Part shown: in pieces, positions 1 through 7,016 of the stretch
Position numbering within the stretch: position 1 is the stretch's first letter
How the letters are laid out: every line of letters begins with the position of its first letter
Source: an uncultured Bacilli bacterium
Lineage (GTDB): Bacteria; Bacillota_I; Bacilli_A; RF39; UBA660
DNA: 8,834 nt
NCBI GenBank assembly: GCA_947589695.1
Contig: CANQBY010000042.1
Span: 1-8,834 of the forward strand
Direction: 5' to 3'
Notes under the pieces: model-generated
What the model was told of the DNA's origin: nothing
Databases searched by the model: none
The model's input: only the letters and a program-made list of their open reading frames with translations
Program-made: the position numbers and the translations under genes

Positions 1-108
1 GTTAATTCTTTTTCGGGAGTAGTGGATACAATTAATTATGAAATTGAAAGACAAACTAAATTAAAAGAAGAGGGCCGTTATTACTGGGTTCAAGTTTTTG
101 GTAATTAA
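1..108 (+). CDS. 3' end of an unidentified gene (partial)
   Basis: An open frame runs in from the window edge and stops at TAA 106-108, giving 35 residues. The tail is charged in the middle (EIERQTKLKEEG) and ends YYWVQVFGN. It is followed directly by the secG promoter, so it is the last gene of its unit. The family cannot be named from this much sequence. An aromatic YYWVQVFG terminus is reminiscent of the final beta strand of secreted CAP/SCP-domain proteins, but this is only a loose resemblance. The codons (GAA, AAA, TTA, GTT) fit the neighbouring genes. Confidence 0.6.
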   Translation, partial: VNSFSGVVDTINYEIERQTKLKEEGRYYWVQVFGN

Positions 109-114
109 AAATTG

Positions 115-144
115 TTGCATATTAAAGTATATTTATGATATAAT
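115..144 (+). promoter_or_regulatory. secG promoter with extended -10
   Basis: A perfect TATAAT lies at 139-144 and is preceded by TG at 136-137, giving the extended -10 form TGnTATAAT. The -35 is weak: TTGCAT at 115-120 with an 18-bp spacer is the best candidate, which fits a promoter that relies on the extended -10. It sits between the stop of the upstream gene and the secG ribosome binding site. Confidence 0.7.
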
Positions 145-160
145 ATAACACGTAAACAAA

Positions 161-165
161 AAGGA
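161..165 (+). promoter_or_regulatory. secG ribosome binding site (decides the start)
   Basis: AAGGA, preceded by an A-run. It directly touches the upstream in-frame ATG at 166 and is 9 bases from ATG 175, which supports the later start. Confidence 0.6.
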
Positions 166-174
166 ATGATTATA

Positions 175-393
175 ATGTTAGAAACAATTTTATTAATAAT
201 ATCCGTTTTACTAATTGCTATTGTCTTACTTCAAGGCAACAAAGCTAGTGATGCCGGTCAAATTATTACTGGTGGAAATGAAGCTTTATTCCAAAATATG
301 AAAGAAAGAGGTTTCGAATTATTTATAAGCCGTCTTACTTTAGTTTTAGGAGTATTATTCTTCGTTATCTCCCTTGTTTTATATTTAAGTTAA
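175..393 (+). CDS. secG: Preprotein translocase subunit SecG
   Basis: SecG is the small non-essential subunit of the SecYEG channel in the cytoplasmic membrane and assists SecA-driven protein export. The 72-residue product has the family layout: a first membrane helix at about residues 2-20 ending in VLLQ, a polar glycine-containing loop (GNKASDAGQIITGGNEALF), then the signature around GFELFISRLT and a second helix at about 53-71. The length matches the family (about 70-80). The start is placed at ATG 175 rather than the in-frame ATG 166, because the AAGGA at 161-165 abuts 166 with no spacer but lies 9 bases from 175. It has its own promoter and terminator and so appears monocistronic. Confidence 0.92.
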   Translation: MLETILLIISVLLIAIVLLQGNKASDAGQIITGGNEALFQNMKERGFELFISRLTLVLGVLFFVISLVLYLS

Positions 394-401
394 AACTTTA
401 T

Positions 402-427
402 AGGTAGCGTTAAGCTACTTTTTTCTT
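402..427 (+). terminator. Rho-independent terminator after secG
   Basis: A seven-pair stem, AGGTAGC (402-408) with GCTACTT (414-420), including one G-T pair and a five-base loop, runs into a T-rich tract (TTTTTTCTT). It starts 9 bases after the secG stop and separates secG from the DNA-repair-type operon. Confidence 0.8.
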
Positions 428-452
428 GCCTAAAATTACCAATCAAAAAATG

Positions 453-466
453 CGAATATTTGTTTA
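453..466 (+). promoter_or_regulatory. Possible LexA/SOS-box-like operator
   Basis: CGAATATTTGTTTA agrees with the Bacillus-type SOS box CGAACRNRYGTTYG at 11 of 14 positions by hand comparison. It overlaps the -35 element of the operon promoter, where a repressor would act, and the first two genes are of a DNA repair type. In such AT-rich DNA a chance match is possible. A second dyad, TGTTT-ACA-AAACA, overlaps it at 461-473 and could be an operator for another regulator. Confidence 0.35.
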
Positions 467-491
467 CAAAACATACATTTGTTGGTATAAT
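463..491 (+). promoter_or_regulatory. Promoter of the rSAM/DUF4130/chaperonin operon
   Basis: TTTACA (463-468), a 17-bp spacer and TATAAT (486-491) form a strong sigma-A promoter. TG at 483-484 also gives an extended -10. The ribosome binding site AGGTGA at 498-503 follows, 6 bases before ATG 510, so the leader is very short. No further promoter is evident before the two downstream genes, which overlap each other. Confidence 0.8.
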
Positions 492-509
492 ATTTTTAGG
501 TGATAAGAA

Positions 510-1721
510 ATGGATATCAAAGAAAAATTAAAAATTCTCGCCGATAGTGCTAAATATGACGCCTCTTGTAGCTCCTCAGGTAGTACCCGTTCTAATAAAA
601 ATGGTTTAGGTAATGCTTCTTATTCTGGTATTTGCCACTCTTTTGCCTCAGATGGTCGTTGTATTTCTCTTTTAAAAATTCTGTTAACTAACTGTTGTAT
701 CTTCGATTGTAAATATTGTTTAAATCGTAAAAGTAATAATATTAAAAGAGCCATGTTTACACCTGAAGAAATCTGTGCTATTACAATTAATTTTTATCGC
801 CGCAACTATATTGAAGGTTTATTTTTAAGTTCTGGTATTCTAAAAAATCCTGATTATACGATGGAACTTTTAATTAAAACTATTGAATTACTTCGTTACA
901 AGTATCACTTTAATGGTTATATTCATGCGAAAGCCATCCCCGGAGCCAGTCCCTATCTTTTAAAAAAATTAGGCCATCTAGTCGATAGATTAAGTGCCAA
1001 TATTGAATTACCAACCCAAGAAGGTCTAAAGCTTTTAGCCCCTAATAAAAATAGTGATAATGTAACTAAAATCATGCAGTATGTCAAAGATAATCACAGT
1101 AAATCTTATGTTCCGGCCGGTCAAAGTACCCAAATGGTTATTGGGGCTACCAACGAAACTGATTTAAATATCATGGCCAAAAGTAGTGATATGTACCAAA
1201 AATATCATTTAAAACGTGTTTTTTATTCTGCTTATATTCCGGTTAATAAAGATAAATTATTACCAAGCTTGTTAACTCCTCCCCTAAAAAGAGAAAATCG
1301 TTTATATCAAGCTGATTGGTTACTTCGTTATTATAATTTTAAAGTAACTGATTTACTAGATGAAGCTAGCCCCAACTTTAATTTATTAATTGATCCCAAA
1401 GCTGATTATGCCCTCCGTCATTTAGAGGAATTTCCTAAAGAAATAAACACTGCCTCTTATTATGATTTGCTAAAAGTTCCGGGTATTGGAGTAACTTCGG
1501 CCAAAAGAATTATTAAATCTCGGAAGTATTTTAAAATAACTTTTAATGATTTAAAAAAGATGGGTATTGTTATAAAAAGGGCGAAATATTTTATTACTTG
1601 TAACAATCGCTATTGCATGGATTTAAGTTTATTAAATAAAAAATTTATTGAAAGTAATTTAGTTTTAGCGCAACATAAAGACCTAAAACCCAAACTAAAT
1701 CAATTAAGTTTATTTTCATGA
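510..1721 (+). CDS. Putative DNA modification/repair radical SAM protein (TIGR03916-type)
   Basis: A 403-residue radical SAM enzyme, predicted to use a [4Fe-4S] cluster and S-adenosylmethionine. The cluster motif CxxxCxxC is C63/C67/C70 (CIFDCKYC). The N-terminus carries the family's conserved blocks ADSAKYDASCSSSGSTR and GICHSFASDGRCISLLKILL, followed by an SSGI segment near 107-110. A helix-hairpin-helix DNA-binding motif, VPGIGVTSAKRII, lies at 323-335. These traits match the family named putative DNA modification/repair radical SAM protein, which is usually encoded beside a DUF4130 protein, as here. Its substrate is not established. The gene opens an operon with a good AGGTGA site, and its TGA stop overlaps the next start (ATGA). 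The family call is from memory of conserved motifs; the role in DNA repair is the family's prediction. Confidence 0.88.
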   Translation: MDIKEKLKILADSAKYDASCSSSGSTRSNKNGLGNASYSGICHSFASDGRCISLLKILLTNCCIFDCKYCLNRKSNNIKRAMFTPEEICAITINFYRRNYIEGLFLSSGILKNPDYTMELLIKTIELLRYKYHFNGYIHAKAIPGASPYLLKKLGHLVDRLSANIELPTQEGLKLLAPNKNSDNVTKIMQYVKDNHSKSYVPAGQSTQMVIGATNETDLNIMAKSSDMYQKYHLKRVFYSAYIPVNKDKLLPSLLTPPLKRENRLYQADWLLRYYNFKVTDLLDEASPNFNLLIDPKADYALRHLEEFPKEINTASYYDLLKVPGIGVTSAKRIIKSRKYFKITFNDLKKMGIVIKRAKYFITCNNRYCMDLSLLNKKFIESNLVLAQHKDLKPKLNQLSLFS

Positions 1722-2464
1722 ACCAAGTTTATATATATAAAGATACTTTAGAAGATTTACTAACTCTTATTGCTTTTTTACTTAAAAATAAGCTTAAACC
1801 ATCAAATATTAAAGATACCCGTTTTTCTCCGAGTCTTTTAGACGAAGTAGTTACTCTAAATTTAAAACCTAACCCTCAAGTTTTTTCTAAATTAACCCTC
1901 GGAAATACTAACTTAATGAAAATTATATATTATGTTTATCTATCAAGCCACGAATATAAAGAATTAATAATTTATTATTTATGCTTAAATACTCAAAAAT
2001 ATCCTTCAACTATTTTAAATATGTATAATTTAAAATGTGTTAATTTAGCTCTTAAAATATCCCATCAAGTAAGTAATGAAGCTCACAAACTAAAAGGTTT
2101 TATCCGTTTTCAAGAACTAACTAACAACTGTTTATATGCTAAAATTACTCCAACTAATAATTGTTTAGAAATTTTATCTAATCATTTTAAAAAAAGATTA
2201 AAAAATGAATATTGGCTTATTCATGATCCAAATCGGGGTATTATAAGTATATATGATAAAAAAAATTATTACATTATAAGTGAACAAAATCTAAAATTAA
2301 ATTTAGAAACTAAAGACACTAAATATGAAGATTTATGGTGTACTTTTTATGATACTATTGGTATTAAAGAACGGCGTAATGATCGTTGTCGCATGAATTT
2401 TATGCCGAAAAAATATTGGAAAAATATCCTAGAAATGAGTCGAAACAATGAAAAAAGTAATTAA
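1718..2464 (+). CDS. DUF4130 protein, probable DNA metabolism partner of the rSAM enzyme (TIGR03915-type)
   Basis: A 248-residue protein of the family found next to the rSAM DNA repair protein and sometimes fused to uracil-DNA glycosylase-like domains. The recognisable blocks are VSNEAHKLKGFIRFQEL at 118-134, a following AKITP, HFKKRLKNEYWLIHD at 156-170, and the C-terminal signature TIGIKERRNDRCRMNFMPKKYW at about 213-234. The length is typical. There is no Shine-Dalgarno sequence before ATG 1718; the 4-base ATGA overlap with the preceding gene points to translational coupling. Biochemical function is unknown. Co-occurrence with the rSAM protein suggests they act on the same nucleic-acid substrate or complex, which is inference. 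Confidence 0.85.
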   Translation: MNQVYIYKDTLEDLLTLIAFLLKNKLKPSNIKDTRFSPSLLDEVVTLNLKPNPQVFSKLTLGNTNLMKIIYYVYLSSHEYKELIIYYLCLNTQKYPSTILNMYNLKCVNLALKISHQVSNEAHKLKGFIRFQELTNNCLYAKITPTNNCLEILSNHFKKRLKNEYWLIHDPNRGIISIYDKKNYYIISEQNLKLNLETKDTKYEDLWCTFYDTIGIKERRNDRCRMNFMPKKYWKNILEMSRNNEKSN

Positions 2465-3986
2465 AAATCCTTTATTAAAAGAAAAAATGACGGAAGCTAT
2501 AAGTTTACTATGTGATACTGTGGCCGAAACTTTAGGCCCTAAAGGTCATAATGTCATTATTGATCATTCGGATTTTACTCCCTTTATCACAAATGATGGC
2601 GCGACTATTGCTCGTAATATTTCCAGTGATGATGAAATAACTAACACTATTTTAGAATTAGCCAAAGAAGCTTCTCTAAAAACTAATGACAATGTAGGAG
2701 ATGGGACGACCACTACTTTAGTTTTATTAAAAAGTATTTATGAAGCCGGTCTAAAAGTTTTAGCTACCGGTTATAATAGTTTAATTTTAAAAGAAGAATT
2801 AATATCTTCTTCAAGAATCCTTGAAAAACTTTTATATCGTAAAAGTAAGAAACCTAATTTAAAAGCGATTGAACATATTGCCTCTATCGCGGCGGGTGAT
2901 GAAAAAATTGGTAAATTACTTAAAGACGCTTATCAAAAAGTAGGTGCTAATAGTATCTTTTTAACCGAAACAGCGCAAGAAAAAACAAGTATTACCCATA
3001 CCATCGGTTATCAATTTGAAACCATTTTAGCTTCTCCTTATTACTTAAAAAATAATACGACTTTAAATATTACTAACCCTTATCTTTTTTTAACCAGCTC
3101 TATTATTAATGATAGTGAAGAAATTGCTGATATCTTAAATTACTGTATAGTGCATAATTTTCCCTTAATTATTATTGCGAAAGACTACAGTGATTATTTT
3201 CTAAATGACCAATTAAATAATTTCTTAGAAAATAACTTTAATATCATTCTTTTAAAAACTCCCGGTTATGGTTACTCCGAAATTTCTATTCTAGAGGATA
3301 TTGCCACCATTTCCGAGTCTTTAATAGTATCTAATTTATCTAATGTCAACATCAGCACTTTAGGCCAAGTAAATTCCCTTAGTATTGATCCTAAAAATAC
3401 TCTTTTAAGTTTTTCTCCTCGCCCTGAAATAAATAACTTAATCAAAAATTTACAAGCAAATGAAACAAGTAACGAAATGAGTCCGGATACTCTAAAAAGA
3501 ATAAGCATGCTTACTAAAGGTTTAATTACTATTAATATTGGTGCTCCTACGGATACTGAACGCCGCGAAAAGAAAATGCGTTATGAAGACGCTTTATGTG
3601 CCCTAAAAAGTGCCGAAGGTGGCCTTCTTCCGGGAAGTGGCTTAATTCTTTATGAACTGGCTTATGAGTTAAATCCTAAAACCCAGGGCGATATCATAAT
3701 AAAAGAGGCTTTAACTAAACCTCTAATCACTATCTTAGAAAATGCCGCTTTAGATTATAAATCTATTATCTCCCAAATTATAAAAGAAAATTTTCAAATT
3801 CTCTATAATGTTAACACGAGTGAATATGAAAATATTACTACCACAAAAGTAATTGATCCCACTAGTGTTGTTGTAAATTCTCTTAAAAATGCCATTTCTA
3901 TTGCTTCCCTTTTATTAACCACGAATAGCTTAGTTATTAATGAATTACCTCATCAAATAGTTCGGGAAAACTTTACTGATATGTAA
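2448..3986 (+). CDS. Divergent GroEL-type (group I) chaperonin
   Basis: A 512-residue chaperonin-60 homologue, colinear with GroEL. The ATPase machinery is kept: LGPKGHN at 29-35, D50 in TNDGATIA, GDGTTTT at 84-90 (D85 matches E. coli D87), and D381 in YEDAL (E. coli D398). The phosphate-loop glycines GVVAGGG are changed to GLLPGSG (392-398). The DPTSVVVNSL block is at 470-479. The glycine/methionine tail is absent; the protein ends ENFTDM. By hand alignment the apical groove is altered: E. coli L234 becomes A227 and V264 becomes N257, while Y203 and L237 are kept. The gene overlaps the DUF4130 gene by 17 bases and has no clear Shine-Dalgarno, so coupling is likely. No GroES lies nearby. It may be the only GroEL of the genome or a specialised paralogue; the operon context favours the latter. 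I leave the symbol blank for that reason. Confidence 0.87.
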   Translation: MKKVIKNPLLKEKMTEAISLLCDTVAETLGPKGHNVIIDHSDFTPFITNDGATIARNISSDDEITNTILELAKEASLKTNDNVGDGTTTTLVLLKSIYEAGLKVLATGYNSLILKEELISSSRILEKLLYRKSKKPNLKAIEHIASIAAGDEKIGKLLKDAYQKVGANSIFLTETAQEKTSITHTIGYQFETILASPYYLKNNTTLNITNPYLFLTSSIINDSEEIADILNYCIVHNFPLIIIAKDYSDYFLNDQLNNFLENNFNIILLKTPGYGYSEISILEDIATISESLIVSNLSNVNISTLGQVNSLSIDPKNTLLSFSPRPEINNLIKNLQANETSNEMSPDTLKRISMLTKGLITINIGAPTDTERREKKMRYEDALCALKSAEGGLLPGSGLILYELAYELNPKTQGDIIIKEALTKPLITILENAALDYKSIISQIIKENFQILYNVNTSEYENITTTKVIDPTSVVVNSLKNAISIASLLLTTNSLVINELPHQIVRENFTDM

Positions 3987-3987
3987 A

Positions 3988-4833
3988 TTAATTTCTAATC
4001 TTACTATCTATATCAAAATCAATTAATCTTACTTTCAGTTTTCTTTTTTTAATTTCTTGTTTTATATTCATTTCCGCTTTAATTAAACTTGCTATGGTAT
4101 AATCTTTATTAATATTAATATTTAAAATTAAATTATAAAAAGGGCCATGTTTAATAATAGTCGCTTCATTTAATTTAATTTTTCGATATTTCCTAAAAAT
4201 ATCCTCTAAAGCTTGTTCAATTTTTTCATTTTTTGTAGCTTCCCCAATAACTGCTAAAATATTTTGATAAATAATTTTTATTGCTTGATATATAATTAGT
4301 GCTGCAATTATTACACTTGCAAATCTATCTATCTCCGGAAAAACAAGTCCTATAAAAACTACTAAAATAATAAATGCTGAAGAAATAACATCTAAAAAAG
4401 ATTCTTTACTTGAAGTTACGAGCATACTACTATTTATTCTTTTACCTACCATTAAAAGCATTTTTGAACTATAAAATTTTAATCCAATTGCCACTAATAA
4501 TGGCAATAATACTAAAAGATTAGGTTTACTATAACTTAAACTAAGACTTAAAAATAAAACCACACTTCCTACTAATAATATCATAAATCCCATTATTATC
4601 TGCATGATATTTTCAAAACTTCCAAATCCCAGTGGGTAGCGTTTACTAGGTCGTCTTTTCCCAACTTGGGCTCCAACGATTGCTAAAATATCGGTAATAA
4701 AATCACTTGCTGTATAAAAACCATCGGCAATTAAAGTCGCAAAACCCATCATACTTCCTGAGACAATTTTTAAGACTGCCACTAAAAAATTTATTACTGC
4801 ACTAAAAATTAAAGTTTTTTGTTCTACTTTCAT
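3988..4833 (-). CDS. Cation diffusion facilitator (CDF) family transporter, atypical metal site
   Basis: A 281-residue membrane protein with six predicted helices (about 9-26, 30-52, 77-97, 105-125, 148-165, 172-190) and a cytoplasmic C-terminal domain (about 200-278), the layout of CDF metal/proton antiporters. Helix 2 contains ADGFYTASDFITD and helix 5 follows SKESFLDVISS, which align with the paired H/DxxxD metal sites. Here they read Y40xxxD44 and E144xxxD148, so no histidine remains. The loop after helix 2, usually HPYGHGRxE, is YPLGFGSFEN. The substrate therefore cannot be read from the family; manganese or another hard cation, or loss of transport, are all possible. The ribosome binding site AGGTGA lies 6 bases before the ATG, and a TATAAT -10 candidate lies upstream. 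The gene converges on the chaperonin with one base between the two stop codons. Confidence 0.85.
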   Translation of the reverse strand: MKVEQKTLIFSAVINFLVAVLKIVSGSMMGFATLIADGFYTASDFITDILAIVGAQVGKRRPSKRYPLGFGSFENIMQIIMGFMILLVGSVVLFLSLSLSYSKPNLLVLLPLLVAIGLKFYSSKMLLMVGKRINSSMLVTSSKESFLDVISSAFIILVVFIGLVFPEIDRFASVIIAALIIYQAIKIIYQNILAVIGEATKNEKIEQALEDIFRKYRKIKLNEATIIKHGPFYNLILNININKDYTIASLIKAEMNIKQEIKKRKLKVRLIDFDIDSKIRN

Positions 4834-4878
4834 AACTAATCACCTACTATTCCTAATTTTATCATAAATTGTTCTTTT

Positions 4879-4884
4879 ATTATA
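4879..4884 (-). promoter_or_regulatory. -10 element candidate for the CDF gene
   Basis: The minus strand reads TATAAT here, 45 bases before the CDF start codon. No well-spaced -35 is seen: TTGAAA lies 20 bases upstream, which is too far for a good promoter, so only the -10 is proposed. The 118-base region to cysS also carries the divergent cysS promoter. Confidence 0.5.
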
Positions 4885-4903
4885 CCCTAAAACAATTTTT
4901 TTC

Positions 4904-4932
4904 TTTTCAATCGCCCAACTTTATAATATAAT
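4904..4932 (+). promoter_or_regulatory. cysS promoter
   Basis: TTTTCA (4904-4909), a 17-bp spacer and TATAAT (4927-4932); a second overlapping TATAAT at 4922-4927 is an alternative. The leader before the strong AGGAGG site (4939-4944, 7 bases from the ATG) is too short for a T-box, so no tRNA-sensing leader is present. Confidence 0.6.
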
Positions 4933-4951
4933 ATTATTAGGAGGAAATCTT

Positions 4952-6337
4952 ATGAAAATATATAATACTGAATCAAGAAAAATAGAAGAATTTATTCCCT
5001 GGACTGAAGGACAGGTAAAAATGTACACTTGTGGACCTACTGTTTATAGTTATGCCCATATAGGTAATTTACGCACATATATCATGGAAGATATCTTAGA
5101 AAAAACTTTAAGACTTTTAGGTTACGATGTAACCAGAGTTATGAATATCACGGATGTTGGTCATTTAAGTAGTGATGCCGATACTGGTGTTGATAAAATG
5201 GTTAATAGTGCCAAAAAAGAGCATAAAACAGTTTTAGATATTGCTAAGTTTTATACGGACGCTTTCTTTAAAGATACGGAAAAATTAAATATTAAAAAAC
5301 CGGATATTGTAAGTCCGGCGACTGAAAATATTAATGAATATATTAAAATAATTACCAGATTATTAGATACTGGCTATGCTTATGCAGCCGGTGGTAATAT
5401 TTATTTTGACACTTCTAAACTAAAAGATTATTACCGTTTAACAAATCACGTAGGCGAAGAACTAATCAGTGGCGTTCGCGATACCGTTGAAGAAGACACT
5501 AACAAAAAAAATAAAACCGACTTTGTTTTATGGTTTACCAAATCTAAATTCGAAGATCAAGAACTAAAATGGGAAAGTCCTTTTGGTTTAGGTTATCCTG
5601 GTTGGCATATTGAATGTTCTGGAATCTCGCTTAAATATTTAGGCGAATACTTAGATATTCACTGTGGGGGAGTTGATAATATTTTTCCTCATCACACGAA
5701 TGAAATAGCGCAAAGTGAATCTTATTTAGGCCACCAGTGGTGCAAATATTGGGTTCATGGTGAACACTTAAATGACGCTTCCGGTAAAATGAGTAAGTCT
5801 AAAGGTAAAACTTTAACAGTATCTTACTTAGAAGAAGAAGGGTTTAATCCTTTAAGTTACCGTTTCTTTGTTTTACAAAGTCATTACCGCAAACAACTAA
5901 CATTTAGTATGGAATCTTTAAAAGGAGCCGAAAATGCTTATAAAAAATTAAAAAATAAAGTAGAAAATTTAAAACAAGATGAAAGTGTTGATGAAGAAAT
6001 TCTAAAAACCTATCAAACCAAATTTAAAGATTGTTTAAGTGATGATCTAAATACTGCGAATGCTTTAACTTTAGTATATGAAGTTTTAAAAGAAGATACT
6101 ACCGATACCACTAAATATGAATTAATCAAATATTTTGATCAAGTGTTATCTTTAGATTTAACCAAAAAAGAAACTAAAGCAGTTGATGAGGCTTATATCC
6201 AAGAAATGATTGAAAAGCGAAATGAAGCTAAACAAAATAAAGATTTCCAAACTGCCGATAATATTCGAAATGAATTATTAACAAAAGGAATTATTTTAAA
6301 AGATACTCGCGAAGGAACTATCTATGAGGTAGCCTAA
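4952..6337 (+). CDS. cysS: Cysteinyl-tRNA synthetase
   Basis: A class I aminoacyl-tRNA synthetase that charges tRNA-Cys with cysteine in the cytoplasm. The 461-residue length is typical. Zinc ligands expected for cysteine recognition are visible: C27 in YTCGPTVY, C222 in WHIECSG, and the FPHHTNE segment with H247/H248 and E251. The HIGH motif is HIGN at 36-39 and KMSKS is at 279-283. The C-terminal tRNA-binding (DALR-type) region follows, ending in the conserved ADNIRNELLTKGIILKDT and EGTIYEV. AGGAGG stands 7 bases before the ATG. The stop codon shares one base with the next start (TAATG), so the two genes form an operon. Confidence 0.97.
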   Translation: MKIYNTESRKIEEFIPWTEGQVKMYTCGPTVYSYAHIGNLRTYIMEDILEKTLRLLGYDVTRVMNITDVGHLSSDADTGVDKMVNSAKKEHKTVLDIAKFYTDAFFKDTEKLNIKKPDIVSPATENINEYIKIITRLLDTGYAYAAGGNIYFDTSKLKDYYRLTNHVGEELISGVRDTVEEDTNKKNKTDFVLWFTKSKFEDQELKWESPFGLGYPGWHIECSGISLKYLGEYLDIHCGGVDNIFPHHTNEIAQSESYLGHQWCKYWVHGEHLNDASGKMSKSKGKTLTVSYLEEEGFNPLSYRFFVLQSHYRKQLTFSMESLKGAENAYKKLKNKVENLKQDESVDEEILKTYQTKFKDCLSDDLNTANALTLVYEVLKEDTTDTTKYELIKYFDQVLSLDLTKKETKAVDEAYIQEMIEKRNEAKQNKDFQTADNIRNELLTKGIILKDTREGTIYEVA

Positions 6338-6966
6338 TGATTATAATTGATATCTTATTTGTTATCGCCATCATAATCATATTAATATTCAATTTCTTAG
6401 TTAGAAATTTAATGAAAGATCTAAAAGCTATTCCCAATGAAACTAAATTATCTGGTTTTGAAATAGCAAAAATAGTCTCTAGCAAATTAACTAAAGAAGA
6501 ACCTCATATTATCAAAAAACCTGGTAAATTATTAGATCATTATAATTATGAACGTAATGTTATTAAATTATCTGATGAAGTATTTGATGGAGAAGATTTA
6601 TATGCTGGTATAGTAGCAATTAATATTGCCCTAGAAACTAATTCAAATGAAAAAAGAATCCCCAAAACTCATAAATTTACTTCTCTTATGGTTCCTATTT
6701 CTTATTTAATTATTATCTTAGGCTTAGTTTTATATAATCCTTTATTTTTAAGATTTGGATTTATTATCTTTATTTTAGCAATAATAATTGAATTTTTAAA
6801 TATTAATTCTCTAGCCAAAAATGAAGATAAAGTAATGCAACTTCATAAGTTTATTGAATCTTGTAATGTTATCAAACCCTTCGAAGAAAATAAAGAAAAT
6901 TTAATTCTTATGCTTACCTTACCCCTAGCTAGATTACCCTATAGTTTTATTATCTATTTTCGTTAA
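6337..6966 (+). CDS. YugP-like membrane protein lacking the zinc-peptidase HExxH motif
   Basis: A 209-residue membrane protein with an N-terminal helix (2-22) and further hydrophobic segments at about 117-133, 137-154 and 186-207. Residues 38-90 follow the YugP/Zn_peptidase_2 pattern: LSGFEIAKIV corresponds to its LTGxEVAR block and LLDHYNYERNVIKLSDEVF to LTDHYDPRxxVVRLSxxVY. At the point where that family has HEVGHAIQ, this protein reads AINIALET (94-101), so both zinc histidines and the catalytic glutamate are missing. The downstream glutamate (E152 in IIIEF) may correspond to the third ligand. It is best read as a catalytically inactive relative with a structural or regulatory role; that is inference. 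A GAGG at 6326-6329 inside the cysS end provides a ribosome binding site 7 bases before the ATG. Confidence 0.7.
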   Translation: MIIIDILFVIAIIIILIFNFLVRNLMKDLKAIPNETKLSGFEIAKIVSSKLTKEEPHIIKKPGKLLDHYNYERNVIKLSDEVFDGEDLYAGIVAINIALETNSNEKRIPKTHKFTSLMVPISYLIIILGLVLYNPLFLRFGFIIFILAIIIEFLNINSLAKNEDKVMQLHKFIESCNVIKPFEENKENLILMLTLPLARLPYSFIIYFR

Positions 6967-6990
6967 AAAGACATTTAGTCTTTTTTCTTT
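6965..6990. terminator. Bidirectional rho-independent terminator
   Basis: The stem AAAAAGAC (6965-6972) with GTCTTTTT (6978-6985) and loop ATTTA is followed by T-rich DNA on the plus strand; the A-run makes it work in the minus direction too. It overlaps the last codon region of the YugP-like gene and lies 27 bases beyond the stop of the converging regulator gene. Confidence 0.75.
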
Positions 6991-7016
6991 TTAAAAAATT
7001 CATAAAAGATAAATAA

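Noticed and set aside
166..174. Upstream in-frame ATG for secG adding three residues
   Set aside because: The AAGGA site touches this ATG with no spacer, while ATG 175 has a normal 9-base spacing.
3272..3508. 78-codon open frame on the minus strand inside the chaperonin gene
   Set aside because: It lies wholly within a well-supported coding region, shows no family features and has no recognisable ribosome binding site; it is a shadow of the chaperonin frame.
4834..4951. Possible T-box or other leader riboswitch before cysS
   Set aside because: The promoter -10 lies about 20 bases from the start codon, leaving no room for a structured leader.
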